The translations under genes were made by a program, and so were the position numbers. From the NCBI RefSeq assembly GCF_965138505.1, contig NZ_CBCSCO010000001.1, positions 310,001 through 374,000 on the forward strand: a stretch of DNA of 64,000 nucleotides, read 5' to 3'. This document shows, piece after piece, positions 35,490 to 42,131 of this stretch. The DNA comes from Litorimonas haliclonae (GTDB taxonomy: Bacteria; Pseudomonadota; Alphaproteobacteria; Caulobacterales; Maricaulaceae). Within the stretch, counting starts at the first letter, position 1; each line of letters opens with the position of its first letter. Under the pieces are notes generated by a model, which searched no databases, had not been told where the DNA came from, and saw only the letters and a list, made by a program, of their open reading frames with translations.

Positions 35490-36689
35490 TTAAATCTTAT
35501 TCCGTGCGATCTGTTGCTTGGCGATAATGATACGCTGCATTTCATTTGTGCCTTCGCCGATACACATGAGCGGAGCTTCGCGGTAGAGGCGTTCAACCGG
35601 GTATTCTTTGGAATAGGAATAGCCGCCGTGAATTCGCATGGCCTCCAGGGAGTTTTCTGTCGCACATTCAGACGCGAAATACTTCGCCATACCGGCTTCC
35701 ATATCGCAGCGCTCGCCGCTGTCATAAGCGCGGGCGGCGTCAAGAGTCATAAGTTCAGCCGCTTTGGTTTTTGTCGCCATTTCGCCCAATTTCAGCTGGA
35801 TTGCTTGATGCTCACAAATAGGTTTTCCGAAAGTCTTCCGTTCCTGAGCGTAGCGCGTGGATTCTTCCAACGCCCGGCGCGCGATACCGACCGCGCGAGA
35901 GGCAATATTGATCCGGCCCAATTCAAGACCTCCCACGGCCATGTAAAAACCTTTGCCCTCTTCGCCGCCAATCAAGTGACGCTTGGCATCTAGTTTGTAG
36001 TCATCAAAGAAAAGCTCGCAGGAATCGATACCTTTATAGGCTAGCTTTTGCATTTTATTGCCAGTGGTGAAGCCCTCATATTTCTCGCCGGAATCAGGGT
36101 CCACTTTGGGCGTGATGAGCATAGACATGCCTTTGTAACGCGGGTCCGCATCAGGGTTTGTTTTGACCATCAAGGCAACAGCACCGCCCATCAGACCATT
36201 TGAAATCCAGGTCTTGGAACCATTCACGACATAATCGTCGCCCTCGCGTTTGGCGATAGTTTTGATGGCCTGCAAATCCGTGCCCGCATTCGGTTCCGTC
36301 AGTCCTAGCCCGCCCCGGATCTCACCAGAGCAAAACTTCGGCAGCCAATACTCTTTTTGAAAATCCGTGCCGTATTTTTCAACAACTGTCGCCATCATCA
36401 AGTGAGAATTAAATATCCCCGTCAGGCTCATCCATTCCTGAGCGATCCGCATGACGATCTTGGCATAGGTGGAGGCCGATAGACCGAGCCCGCCATACTC
36501 CTGTGAAATCGTCGCGCCGAATAATCCAAACTCTTTCATATCCTCCACGAACTCGTGCGGATATTCATCGGCGTGTTCCATTTCCATGACCCGATCACGC
36601 ACTTTCTCGCGGCACCAGCGGTCAATCGTGTCCAGCATCATATTTTCGTCTTCGGCGGTCCAGCCATTTTGATCTGTATCGGCGCTCAT
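35490..36689 (-). CDS. Acyl-CoA dehydrogenase
   Basis: A 399-residue flavoprotein that introduces a trans-2 double bond into an acyl-CoA and passes electrons to ETF. Seen: GLTEPNAGTDLQAIKT for the FAD/substrate loop, GSKTWISNG, ARRALEESTRYAQERKTFGK and CIGEGTNEMQRIIIAKQQI, in which the first Glu is the usual catalytic base. Start ATG at 36689 (MSADTDQNGW) with AAGGAAAG upstream; the extension to 36773 overlaps the MaoC gene and lacks family similarity. In the operon it stands between a MaoC hydratase and the CoA-transferases. Confidence 0.94.
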   Translation of the reverse strand: MSADTDQNGWTAEDENMMLDTIDRWCREKVRDRVMEMEHADEYPHEFVEDMKEFGLFGATISQEYGGLGLSASTYAKIVMRIAQEWMSLTGIFNSHLMMATVVEKYGTDFQKEYWLPKFCSGEIRGGLGLTEPNAGTDLQAIKTIAKREGDDYVVNGSKTWISNGLMGGAVALMVKTNPDADPRYKGMSMLITPKVDPDSGEKYEGFTTGNKMQKLAYKGIDSCELFFDDYKLDAKRHLIGGEEGKGFYMAVGGLELGRINIASRAVGIARRALEESTRYAQERKTFGKPICEHQAIQLKLGEMATKTKAAELMTLDAARAYDSGERCDMEAGMAKYFASECATENSLEAMRIHGGYSYSKEYPVERLYREAPLMCIGEGTNEMQRIIIAKQQIARNKI

Positions 36690-36732
36690 TTTCTTTCCTT
36701 CATCCTGGTTCCGAATAAAATCCGGACTCCAA

Positions 36733-37254
36733 TTAGTAATTTTCGACTTTATCTTCGACAGCGTTCCCAGCACTTGGGATCAACATATTGCGAATAAAGG
36801 TACAGACCATAGTGCCGTCCTGGTTAAAGCCGCGCGTCACAATCGTTACGATCCCTTGCCCCGGTCGGGATTTACTCTCGCGCTTTTTGAGGACTTCGCT
36901 CTCCCCATAAATCGTGTCACCTGCAAACACCGGCGCCGTAAACTTAACTTCATCCATGCCAAGGTTCGCAATCGCCTTTTGGCTGCAATCGGTCACCGAC
37001 ATGCCGATAAGAAGCGCCAAAGTGTAAGGGCTAACGACCAAGCATTTCCCGAATTCCGACGCGGCCGCGAATTCATTATCGAAGTGCATGGGATGGGTAT
37101 TCATAGTCATCAAGGTGAACATATGGTTGTCATATTCAGTGACTGTCTTGCCGGGCCTATGCTCATAAATATGACCGACTTCGAAATCGTCATAATACCG
37201 ACCAAAGGTCTCCCGAAATCGGTTCGGGCCTACTTCTTTTACACTACCAGACAT
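36733..37254 (-). CDS. MaoC-family hydratase (mesaconyl-CoA hydratase-like)
   Basis: A 173-residue MaoC hotdog protein. It begins RETFGRYYDDFEVGHIYEH, and its motif reads MTMNTHPMHFDNEFAAASEFG, with the Asn in place of the usual Asp that I associate with mesaconyl-CoA-hydratase-like members; a matching SPYTLALLIGMSV follows. It should hydrate or dehydrate a branched or dicarboxylic enoyl-CoA. It lies between the deacetylase-fold gene and the acyl-CoA dehydrogenase. With the MmgE/PrpD and CoA-transferase genes it hints at C5-type dicarboxylate chemistry, but no lyase for that route is present. Confidence 0.85.
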   Translation of the reverse strand: MSGSVKEVGPNRFRETFGRYYDDFEVGHIYEHRPGKTVTEYDNHMFTLMTMNTHPMHFDNEFAAASEFGKCLVVSPYTLALLIGMSVTDCSQKAIANLGMDEVKFTAPVFAGDTIYGESEVLKKRESKSRPGQGIVTIVTRGFNQDGTMVCTFIRNMLIPSAGNAVEDKVENY

Positions 37255-37419
37255 GTCGTTTTCCTATGCGTCTTATTTGCCCGCCCAAGGGCGGCCTACT
37301 GCTCTTGCTTCAGTTTATAACGCGAACTCGTGCCGCATCATTTGACACGGCGCAATCGGAGAGACCTTGGCTATACCTTACACTCGAAATAAAAATTTCT
37401 ATTTTGCGGATATTAGCGA

Positions 37420-38304
37420 TTATGGCTTTACCTGCTCCGCAAAATGGGTAGCAATATCTTCGCGTCGCGCAATCCAAACATCATCTCGGTTCGTCACATA
37501 ATCAAGAAACTCTTCAAATGCCCAGATACGGCCGGGACGACCGATGATCCGAAGATGCAGCCCTAGGCTCATCATCCGCGCCCCTTCTTCTTCAGCTTCA
37601 GCCAAAAGTACGTCAAAAGTTCGCTTGGCGTAGTCCAGCCACATCTCGGCCGTAAAGCTCGGATCAATCCAGAATTTCATATCATTGGAATCAATGGCGT
37701 AAGGCAGAACAATGAGAGGCTTCGTCGTTCCATCGCCCATATCGACTTGATCCCAATAGGGGAAATCATCCGAATAATCGTCCATGTGATAAAGATAGTC
37801 TTCTTTCACAAGCGATCGCCGGATATTGTCGGTATGTAGATAACGCGAGAGATAGCCTACTGGGCGGCGCCCCGTTGTTTCTTTGATAGACTTTGTACCC
37901 TTAGCGATAAAATCGCGCTCTTCTTCCTCGCTCATAAACGCCGTGAAAAGCCAGCGATAACCATGCGAACACGGCTCATCCCCGCGTTCCGCAATCGCCT
38001 CGGCCAGCCAAGGCGCTTTTTCCAAAGCTTGCGCGCACGCCGTCCACGTCGCCGGGACTTTCGCCGAATTCAAGAGCTTTAAAATACGCGGCGCGCCGCG
38101 ATTAATGCCGTATTGATAATTAGATTCATTCCCGTGAACGCGCATTTCCTTGCGCGGACTGGCTTTCAGCTCATCTACAGGTTCCGGCCCGCGATCGCCT
38201 TGGAGTATAGATTTTTCAGCGCCCTCCTCAACATTCACGACGAGAGAAAGCGCGAGCTTGGCCCCATTGGGCCACGTAAAGTTTTTGGGAGCAGGTTCGT
38301 TCAT
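37420..38304 (-). CDS. Polysaccharide deacetylase-fold protein (PuuE/allantoinase-like)
   Basis: A 294-residue NodB-fold hydrolase. LSLVVNVEEGAEKS at residues ~17-30 matches the N-Y/V-EEG-E element of PuuE-type allantoinases, and DEPCSHGYRW supplies the His pair region; LGLHLRIIGRPGRI near the end is also typical. Such enzymes cleave C-N bonds of cyclic amides or formamides rather than sugar acetamides. That would fit an amide- or nitrogen-containing substrate for the island, together with the amidase and amine oxidase. A small membrane-protein gene lies immediately upstream. Confidence 0.86.
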   Translation of the reverse strand: MNEPAPKNFTWPNGAKLALSLVVNVEEGAEKSILQGDRGPEPVDELKASPRKEMRVHGNESNYQYGINRGAPRILKLLNSAKVPATWTACAQALEKAPWLAEAIAERGDEPCSHGYRWLFTAFMSEEEERDFIAKGTKSIKETTGRRPVGYLSRYLHTDNIRRSLVKEDYLYHMDDYSDDFPYWDQVDMGDGTTKPLIVLPYAIDSNDMKFWIDPSFTAEMWLDYAKRTFDVLLAEAEEEGARMMSLGLHLRIIGRPGRIWAFEEFLDYVTNRDDVWIARREDIATHFAEQVKP

Positions 38305-38306
38305 TT

Positions 38307-38459
38307 TTAGTCAGTGCCTGTAATTTCTCTATGGGTTTTGATGAGCAAATAAATAAGTAGAGGAAGAATAAAAAAGTAGAGGAAGTTTAATTTAGCTACA
38401 AAAGCAAAGAGACCCATCAAAACAATCAAGACATAGCCCAAAATGAAACCGGGAAGCAT
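38307..38459 (-). CDS. Small membrane protein of 50 residues
   Basis: An unrecognised short gene filling the gap between the SDR and the deacetylase-fold gene. From the ATG at 38459 it encodes 50 residues with two hydrophobic stretches (LPGFILGYVLIVLMGLFAFV and LYFFILPLLIYLLI), a short KLN turn and a polar tail KTHREITGTD. A GTG at 38486 would add nine residues including Trp-rich WSWNRYLEM and is better placed after GAGGAG. Its stop lies two bases before the deacetylase ATG, so it is in the operon. Function unknown; it may be a helper of one of the transporters. Confidence 0.6.
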   Translation of the reverse strand: MLPGFILGYVLIVLMGLFAFVAKLNFLYFFILPLLIYLLIKTHREITGTD

Positions 38460-38488
38460 CTCTAAATATCTATTCCAACTCCACACCC

Positions 38489-39322
38489 CTAATGCGGCTC
38501 CTCGCCTCCACTCACATTCATGCTCTCGGCGGTGATATATTTCGCCTCATCCGAGCATAAAAAGGCGACGGCATTGGCCGTGTCTTCGGGCAGTCCGGGG
38601 CGGCCCATGGGGATGCGGGCGGCCATGGCTTTCATATAGTCTTCAACGCTATCCGCACCGGTGACTTCGGCGAAATATTCATTTTGCCACGCGCCGAGAC
38701 CTGTTGTGACATGGTTCGGACAGACATTATTGACGGTGATATTATGCGCGCCGAGTTCCGTCGCGGCGGAACGCACCAAGCCGACCAGACCATGCTTGGA
38801 AGAGGTATAAGCCTGCGCATGCGGAAAGCCGGACTTAGCCGCCTGCGACGCCACATTAATGACGCGTCCGCCCGTGCCTTGCTGAACCATAATTTCGGCG
38901 GCCGATTTCACCCCGAAAAACGCGCCTGACAAATTCACATCAATGACAGCGCGCCAATCCTCCTCTGAGACCTCCAAAAGAGGCTTCATAATATAGCCAA
39001 TACCGGCATTATTAATCCAGATATCAAGCGAGCCATGCGTCTCTTTGGCGTGTTTTGCCAACTTGCGGACTTCGTCGAGAGACCGAACGTCACATACACA
39101 GGTTGAGGCCTCTACGCCCTTTTCGCGCATTTCTTCTGCTATGCTTTCCATTTCGTCCGTCGTGCCGATATGTTCCTCTCCCGTTGACGCATCCCGGGAC
39201 TGTCCGATGTCAGAAATGACGATATTTGCGCCGTCCTCGGCTAGACGTTTAGCAATAGCTTCTCCCAGACCGCCGCGGCGTCCGGAGCCAGTGATAACCG
39301 CCGTTTTTCCCTTAAGGCGCAT
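38489..39322 (-). CDS. SDR family oxidoreductase
   Basis: A 277-residue short-chain dehydrogenase. The cofactor motif is ITGSGRRGGLGEAIAKRLAE, followed by ISDIGQSRD, WINNAGIGYI, and VASQAAKSG then AYTSSKHGLVG (Ser, Tyr, Lys), ending NVSGGEEPH. The Asp after the second strand favours NAD(H). It would oxidise a secondary alcohol, for example a 3-hydroxyacyl-CoA or a ring alcohol. It starts on the stop codon of the HapK-like gene (TAATG) and is the second gene of the long minus-strand operon. Confidence 0.9.
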   Translation of the reverse strand: MRLKGKTAVITGSGRRGGLGEAIAKRLAEDGANIVISDIGQSRDASTGEEHIGTTDEMESIAEEMREKGVEASTCVCDVRSLDEVRKLAKHAKETHGSLDIWINNAGIGYIMKPLLEVSEEDWRAVIDVNLSGAFFGVKSAAEIMVQQGTGGRVINVASQAAKSGFPHAQAYTSSKHGLVGLVRSAATELGAHNITVNNVCPNHVTTGLGAWQNEYFAEVTGADSVEDYMKAMAARIPMGRPGLPEDTANAVAFLCSDEAKYITAESMNVSGGEEPH

Positions 39323-39633
39323 TATAATTTCTCCGTCGTGATAAAGACTAGGTCAGACGTCATCTCCTGAAATTCGGCTGCAACTTTCTGCATAGATTCG
39401 CTGCCGGCATCCTCGCCGAATTGATCCATGTCTAGAATGTCGATCGTTTCGAAATATTGGTAAGGGGGTTTATCTTCGGAGAATAATAAACCCGTTGTCT
39501 TGAAAACTTCGAATTTTTCAATCGAACCAAGCCCGTTGACGGTCGGAATATCCACTGTCTTGGACCAGTTTTCATAATCCGAGACACTCACACCCTCTTT
39601 TAGATTAAACAAAGCCAGAATTTTTGCCGCCAT
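39322..39633 (-). CDS. RedY/HapK-like small protein
   Basis: A 103-residue protein matching the RedY-like HapK pattern: ILALFNLKEGVSVSDYENWS, then TVDIPTVNGLGSIEKFEVFK, TTGLLFSEDKPPYQYFETID and ILDMDQFG. The name comes from prodiginine gene clusters, but homologues are spread through catabolic loci and the activity is not established. It probably forms a small dimeric alpha+beta barrel. First gene of the long minus-strand operon, divergent from the methyltransferase, with GGGAG before its ATG and two candidate control sites upstream. Confidence 0.75.
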   Translation of the reverse strand: MAAKILALFNLKEGVSVSDYENWSKTVDIPTVNGLGSIEKFEVFKTTGLLFSEDKPPYQYFETIDILDMDQFGEDAGSESMQKVAAEFQEMTSDLVFITTEKL

Positions 39634-39650
39634 GATCGTCTCCCGTTTCT

Positions 39651-39678
39651 ACAGTTTTGTTCTTACACTGTTTTGTAA
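39651..39678. promoter_or_regulatory. Operator candidate: ACWGTTTTGT direct repeats with TTACA-N6-TGTAA
   Basis: ACAGTTTTGT (39651-39660) is repeated as ACTGTTTTGT (39667-39676), 16 bases on. The second copy lies within TTACACTGTTTTGTAA (39663-39678), an inverted repeat with a 6-base spacer of the size used by TetR-like dimers. It sits 18-45 bases before the HapK-like ATG, where a repressor would block that operon. No TetR gene is present in the window. Confidence 0.4.
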
Positions 39679-39697
39679 ACCTCTGATGTCTTTCGCC

Positions 39698-39711
39698 TTG
39701 ATATTACTCAA
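39698..39711. promoter_or_regulatory. FNR/FixK-like box TTGAT-N4-CTCAA
   Basis: TTGATATTACTCAA matches the FNR consensus at nine of ten positions and joins the left arm of the box at 21838 with the right arm of the box at 15942. It is centred about 60 bases before the methyltransferase ATG and 71 bases before the HapK-like ATG, in the divergent region at the far end of the island. Confidence 0.6.
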
Positions 39712-39764
39712 CTCTTTTTCGGCTAATGTGTTTATCACAGGCAAACAAGACTGGAGATTTATTT

Positions 39765-40949
39765 ATGGCCTATGACGGACCCCCTGATTACCGCAATGTT
39801 GGTGAGCACGGCATGTTTCCAAAAACGACGCATGACGAGAAAGCTCGCTTCAATTTTTTGGCACATCTGAATCGCCATTTGGCATCCAAAATTCTGCCCG
39901 GTGTAAAGACAGCGTATGATACCCGGATTGCCCCGAACGCGCCAAAACCGGAAACACGCCATGACGTTCGCAAGCAACTTGTGAACGATCCGCTCTTTCA
40001 ACACTGGAGCGCCCTGCGCCGGGGAACCATGGAGCTTCGTCAACAAGCCGGGCGGTGGGTGACAATCCGGCAAGGGGAAGAGATGAACGCCCGCGCCAAG
40101 CAGTTGACGGAAGGCGACCCCCGCCTCGCATTGGACCCTAATTTAGAAATTCCGAACTATCTCTCTCAAATCGATCATCATTGTATGCCAGGTTCTTATC
40201 ACGACGAGATCGTGCCCGGCGATGTCACGGGCGCCGCTAATTATGATTGCGGGATTTTTGTCACGACAGGAGGGGGGCTGGGCCGGTACAATGACGGAGG
40301 CGGTCACGCCGTCGTCGCTTGGATGAAAGAAAACCGGCCAGATTTTTCTCCTAAACGTATTCTCGATATTGGCGGAGGGCTTGGCCAGAACGTCTTACCG
40401 ATTGCCGAGGCTTACCCGGAGGCTGAGGTCGTTTGTGTTGATACGGGCGCGCCTGTCCTTCGCTACGGTCTCGCCCGCGCCAAGCTGATGGGTGTTGAAA
40501 ATGTGCGTTTCGTTCAAGCCAACGCCGAAGACCTGTCTATGTTTGAAGATGAGTCTTTCGACTGGGTGCAGTCGACCATGTTTCTTCACGAAACTTCTGT
40601 AAAAGCCATGCCTAAAATCATGGCGGAAAGCTATCGCCTCTTAGCCCAAGGCGGCATCGTGATGCATGTCGAACAACCGCAATATGGTGACGACATGCCT
40701 CTCTATGACCAAGCTATTCGAGATTGGGATGCTTATTATAACAATGAGCCATTTTGGACAAAAATGCACGAACTGGATCTGGATCAATGGATGATAGAGG
40801 CCGGTTTCAACAGAAAAGACCTCTTACATGGCGGCGTGGCCGCCGTGGTCGATAAAGATCTTTTTCCTGAACACGCCAAGGATGAGGTCGAAGATTTCGG
40901 CCGAAAAGCGGCTTGGCATATTGTCGGAGGTGAGAAAAAAGCCGCATGA
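39765..40949 (+). CDS. Class I SAM-dependent methyltransferase
   Basis: A 394-residue protein. Residues ~1-190 form an N-terminal region without a motif I recognise; then RILDIGGGLGQNVLPIAEA and EAEVVCVDTG give the SAM-binding strands, VRFVQANAEDLSMF and SFDWVQSTMFLHETS the following motifs. The methyl acceptor is unknown; the N-terminal extension may bind it. Start ATG at 39765 with GGAG upstream; the earlier in-frame start at 39726 has none. It overlaps the next gene by four bases (ATGA), so the three genes 39765-42111 form an operon. Confidence 0.88.
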   Translation: MAYDGPPDYRNVGEHGMFPKTTHDEKARFNFLAHLNRHLASKILPGVKTAYDTRIAPNAPKPETRHDVRKQLVNDPLFQHWSALRRGTMELRQQAGRWVTIRQGEEMNARAKQLTEGDPRLALDPNLEIPNYLSQIDHHCMPGSYHDEIVPGDVTGAANYDCGIFVTTGGGLGRYNDGGGHAVVAWMKENRPDFSPKRILDIGGGLGQNVLPIAEAYPEAEVVCVDTGAPVLRYGLARAKLMGVENVRFVQANAEDLSMFEDESFDWVQSTMFLHETSVKAMPKIMAESYRLLAQGGIVMHVEQPQYGDDMPLYDQAIRDWDAYYNNEPFWTKMHELDLDQWMIEAGFNRKDLLHGGVAAVVDKDLFPEHAKDEVEDFGRKAAWHIVGGEKKAA

Positions 40950-41308
40950 CCAATCCGCTTGATCCCCTAAGCCTGGCGGGCGCCAAGCCAAAAGGCAAAC
41001 GTCCTTACTTCTTAAAAGATCCCGATGTCGAACGCGTTATGTCCGTGACGATGGCAATTGCGCAAGAGCTGGCCGTGATGCGCGAACGCCTTGATACAGT
41101 CGAGCGTCTGCTTTCTGAGAAAGGCATTACGCAGGACGATATTGAAAATTTCAAACCAACCAAAGATCAAGCTGAACAGCGCGGAGCTTGGACGCAAGAG
41201 TATCTCGCCCGTATCCTGAGAATATATCAGCAAGATATTGAGGCCCTTTCCAAACCCGAAGAACCGACGTCCGAAGAGGTCGGCCATGAGTTAGCAAAAG
41301 ACGAATAA
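40946..41308 (+). CDS. Uncharacterised small helical protein
   Basis: A 120-residue protein I do not recognise. It has a basic Pro/Gly-rich N-terminus (SLAGAKPKGKRPYFLKDP), a predicted coiled-coil helix with VERVMSVTMAIAQELAVMRE and RLDTVERLLSEKG, and an acidic tail. There is no signal peptide or membrane segment. It is tightly coupled to the methyltransferase (four-base overlap) and followed two bases later by the hydrolase, so it may be a structural partner of one of them. Confidence 0.72.
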   Translation: MTNPLDPLSLAGAKPKGKRPYFLKDPDVERVMSVTMAIAQELAVMRERLDTVERLLSEKGITQDDIENFKPTKDQAEQRGAWTQEYLARILRIYQQDIEALSKPEEPTSEEVGHELAKDE

Positions 41309-41310
41309 CG

Positions 41311-42111
41311 ATGAGAATTAAGAGACAGTTTGTGGACGGCCTTTTTGGACAAGTTCATATTAGACAGGCCGAAGCAGGCACTACCTCTGATAAGCTCCCA
41401 CTGATTTGCCTTCACCAAAGTCCAAAATCGAGCCGCGAATTCAGAAAAATATTACCTTTTCTTGCAAAAGACCGACAGGTAATTGCCATAGACTCCCCTG
41501 GGCACGGGGAATCCGATTTACCGCCCTCAATAGACGAGGCCACGATTGAAAATTACGCTACATCCGCTTGGGAAGTCGTTAAAAGCCTTGGGTTGGAAAA
41601 GATTGATATATTAGGACATCATACAGGGGCTAAAGTCGCGACAGAAATGGCAGTGCAACAACCTGACCGAGTTCAGAATATTGTGATGGTCTCTGCTCTG
41701 GTTTTAAACGAACAGGAAATAAATGAATTTGAAAAACAGTTTGATCCAATTCCATTAGACCACGCGGGGACGAGATTTACAGAGCAGTGGAAACGAGCGA
41801 TTGAATATAAAGATCCCGACAGATCACTTGAAGATTTAGCCGATAGTTTTGCCGAGAATCTAAGGGCCGGAAATGCTTATGAATGGGGTCATAAAGCCGC
41901 TTTTGAATATAGCAGAATTTTTGCAGAGCGGATCAAATCTCTTCCGCATAAAATAATTGTATTAAATCCTAAAGACATGCTCTTTGAGTTAACGCCGCGC
42001 GTCGAAACATATCTCCAAAATGGTGACGTTATCGACAAACCGGATTGGGGATTCGGATTTATGGATACGATACCGGAAGAGTCTGCTAAGGAAATCCTTT
42101 CCCATTTCTAA
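41311..42111 (+). CDS. Alpha/beta hydrolase with His at the nucleophile position (second copy)
   Basis: A 266-residue alpha/beta-hydrolase-fold protein. It has LICLHQSPKSSREFRK, VIAIDSPGHGESD, and a nucleophile elbow IDILGHHTGAKVATEMA: G-H-H-T-G places His104 where the catalytic Ser normally stands. The same substitution occurs in the hydrolase at 19112-19906, and both begin with a Gly-rich turn and QVH-I/F-R, so they are paralogues. The usual late Asp/His region is not obvious. It may bind a ligand or use a mechanism other than an acyl-Ser. Last gene of the methyltransferase operon, ending 20 bases from the convergent photolyase. Confidence 0.8.
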   Translation: MRIKRQFVDGLFGQVHIRQAEAGTTSDKLPLICLHQSPKSSREFRKILPFLAKDRQVIAIDSPGHGESDLPPSIDEATIENYATSAWEVVKSLGLEKIDILGHHTGAKVATEMAVQQPDRVQNIVMVSALVLNEQEINEFEKQFDPIPLDHAGTRFTEQWKRAIEYKDPDRSLEDLADSFAENLRAGNAYEWGHKAAFEYSRIFAERIKSLPHKIIVLNPKDMLFELTPRVETYLQNGDVIDKPDWGFGFMDTIPEESAKEILSHF

Positions 42112-42131
42112 CTCTCAAGCTCACGGCCAAT

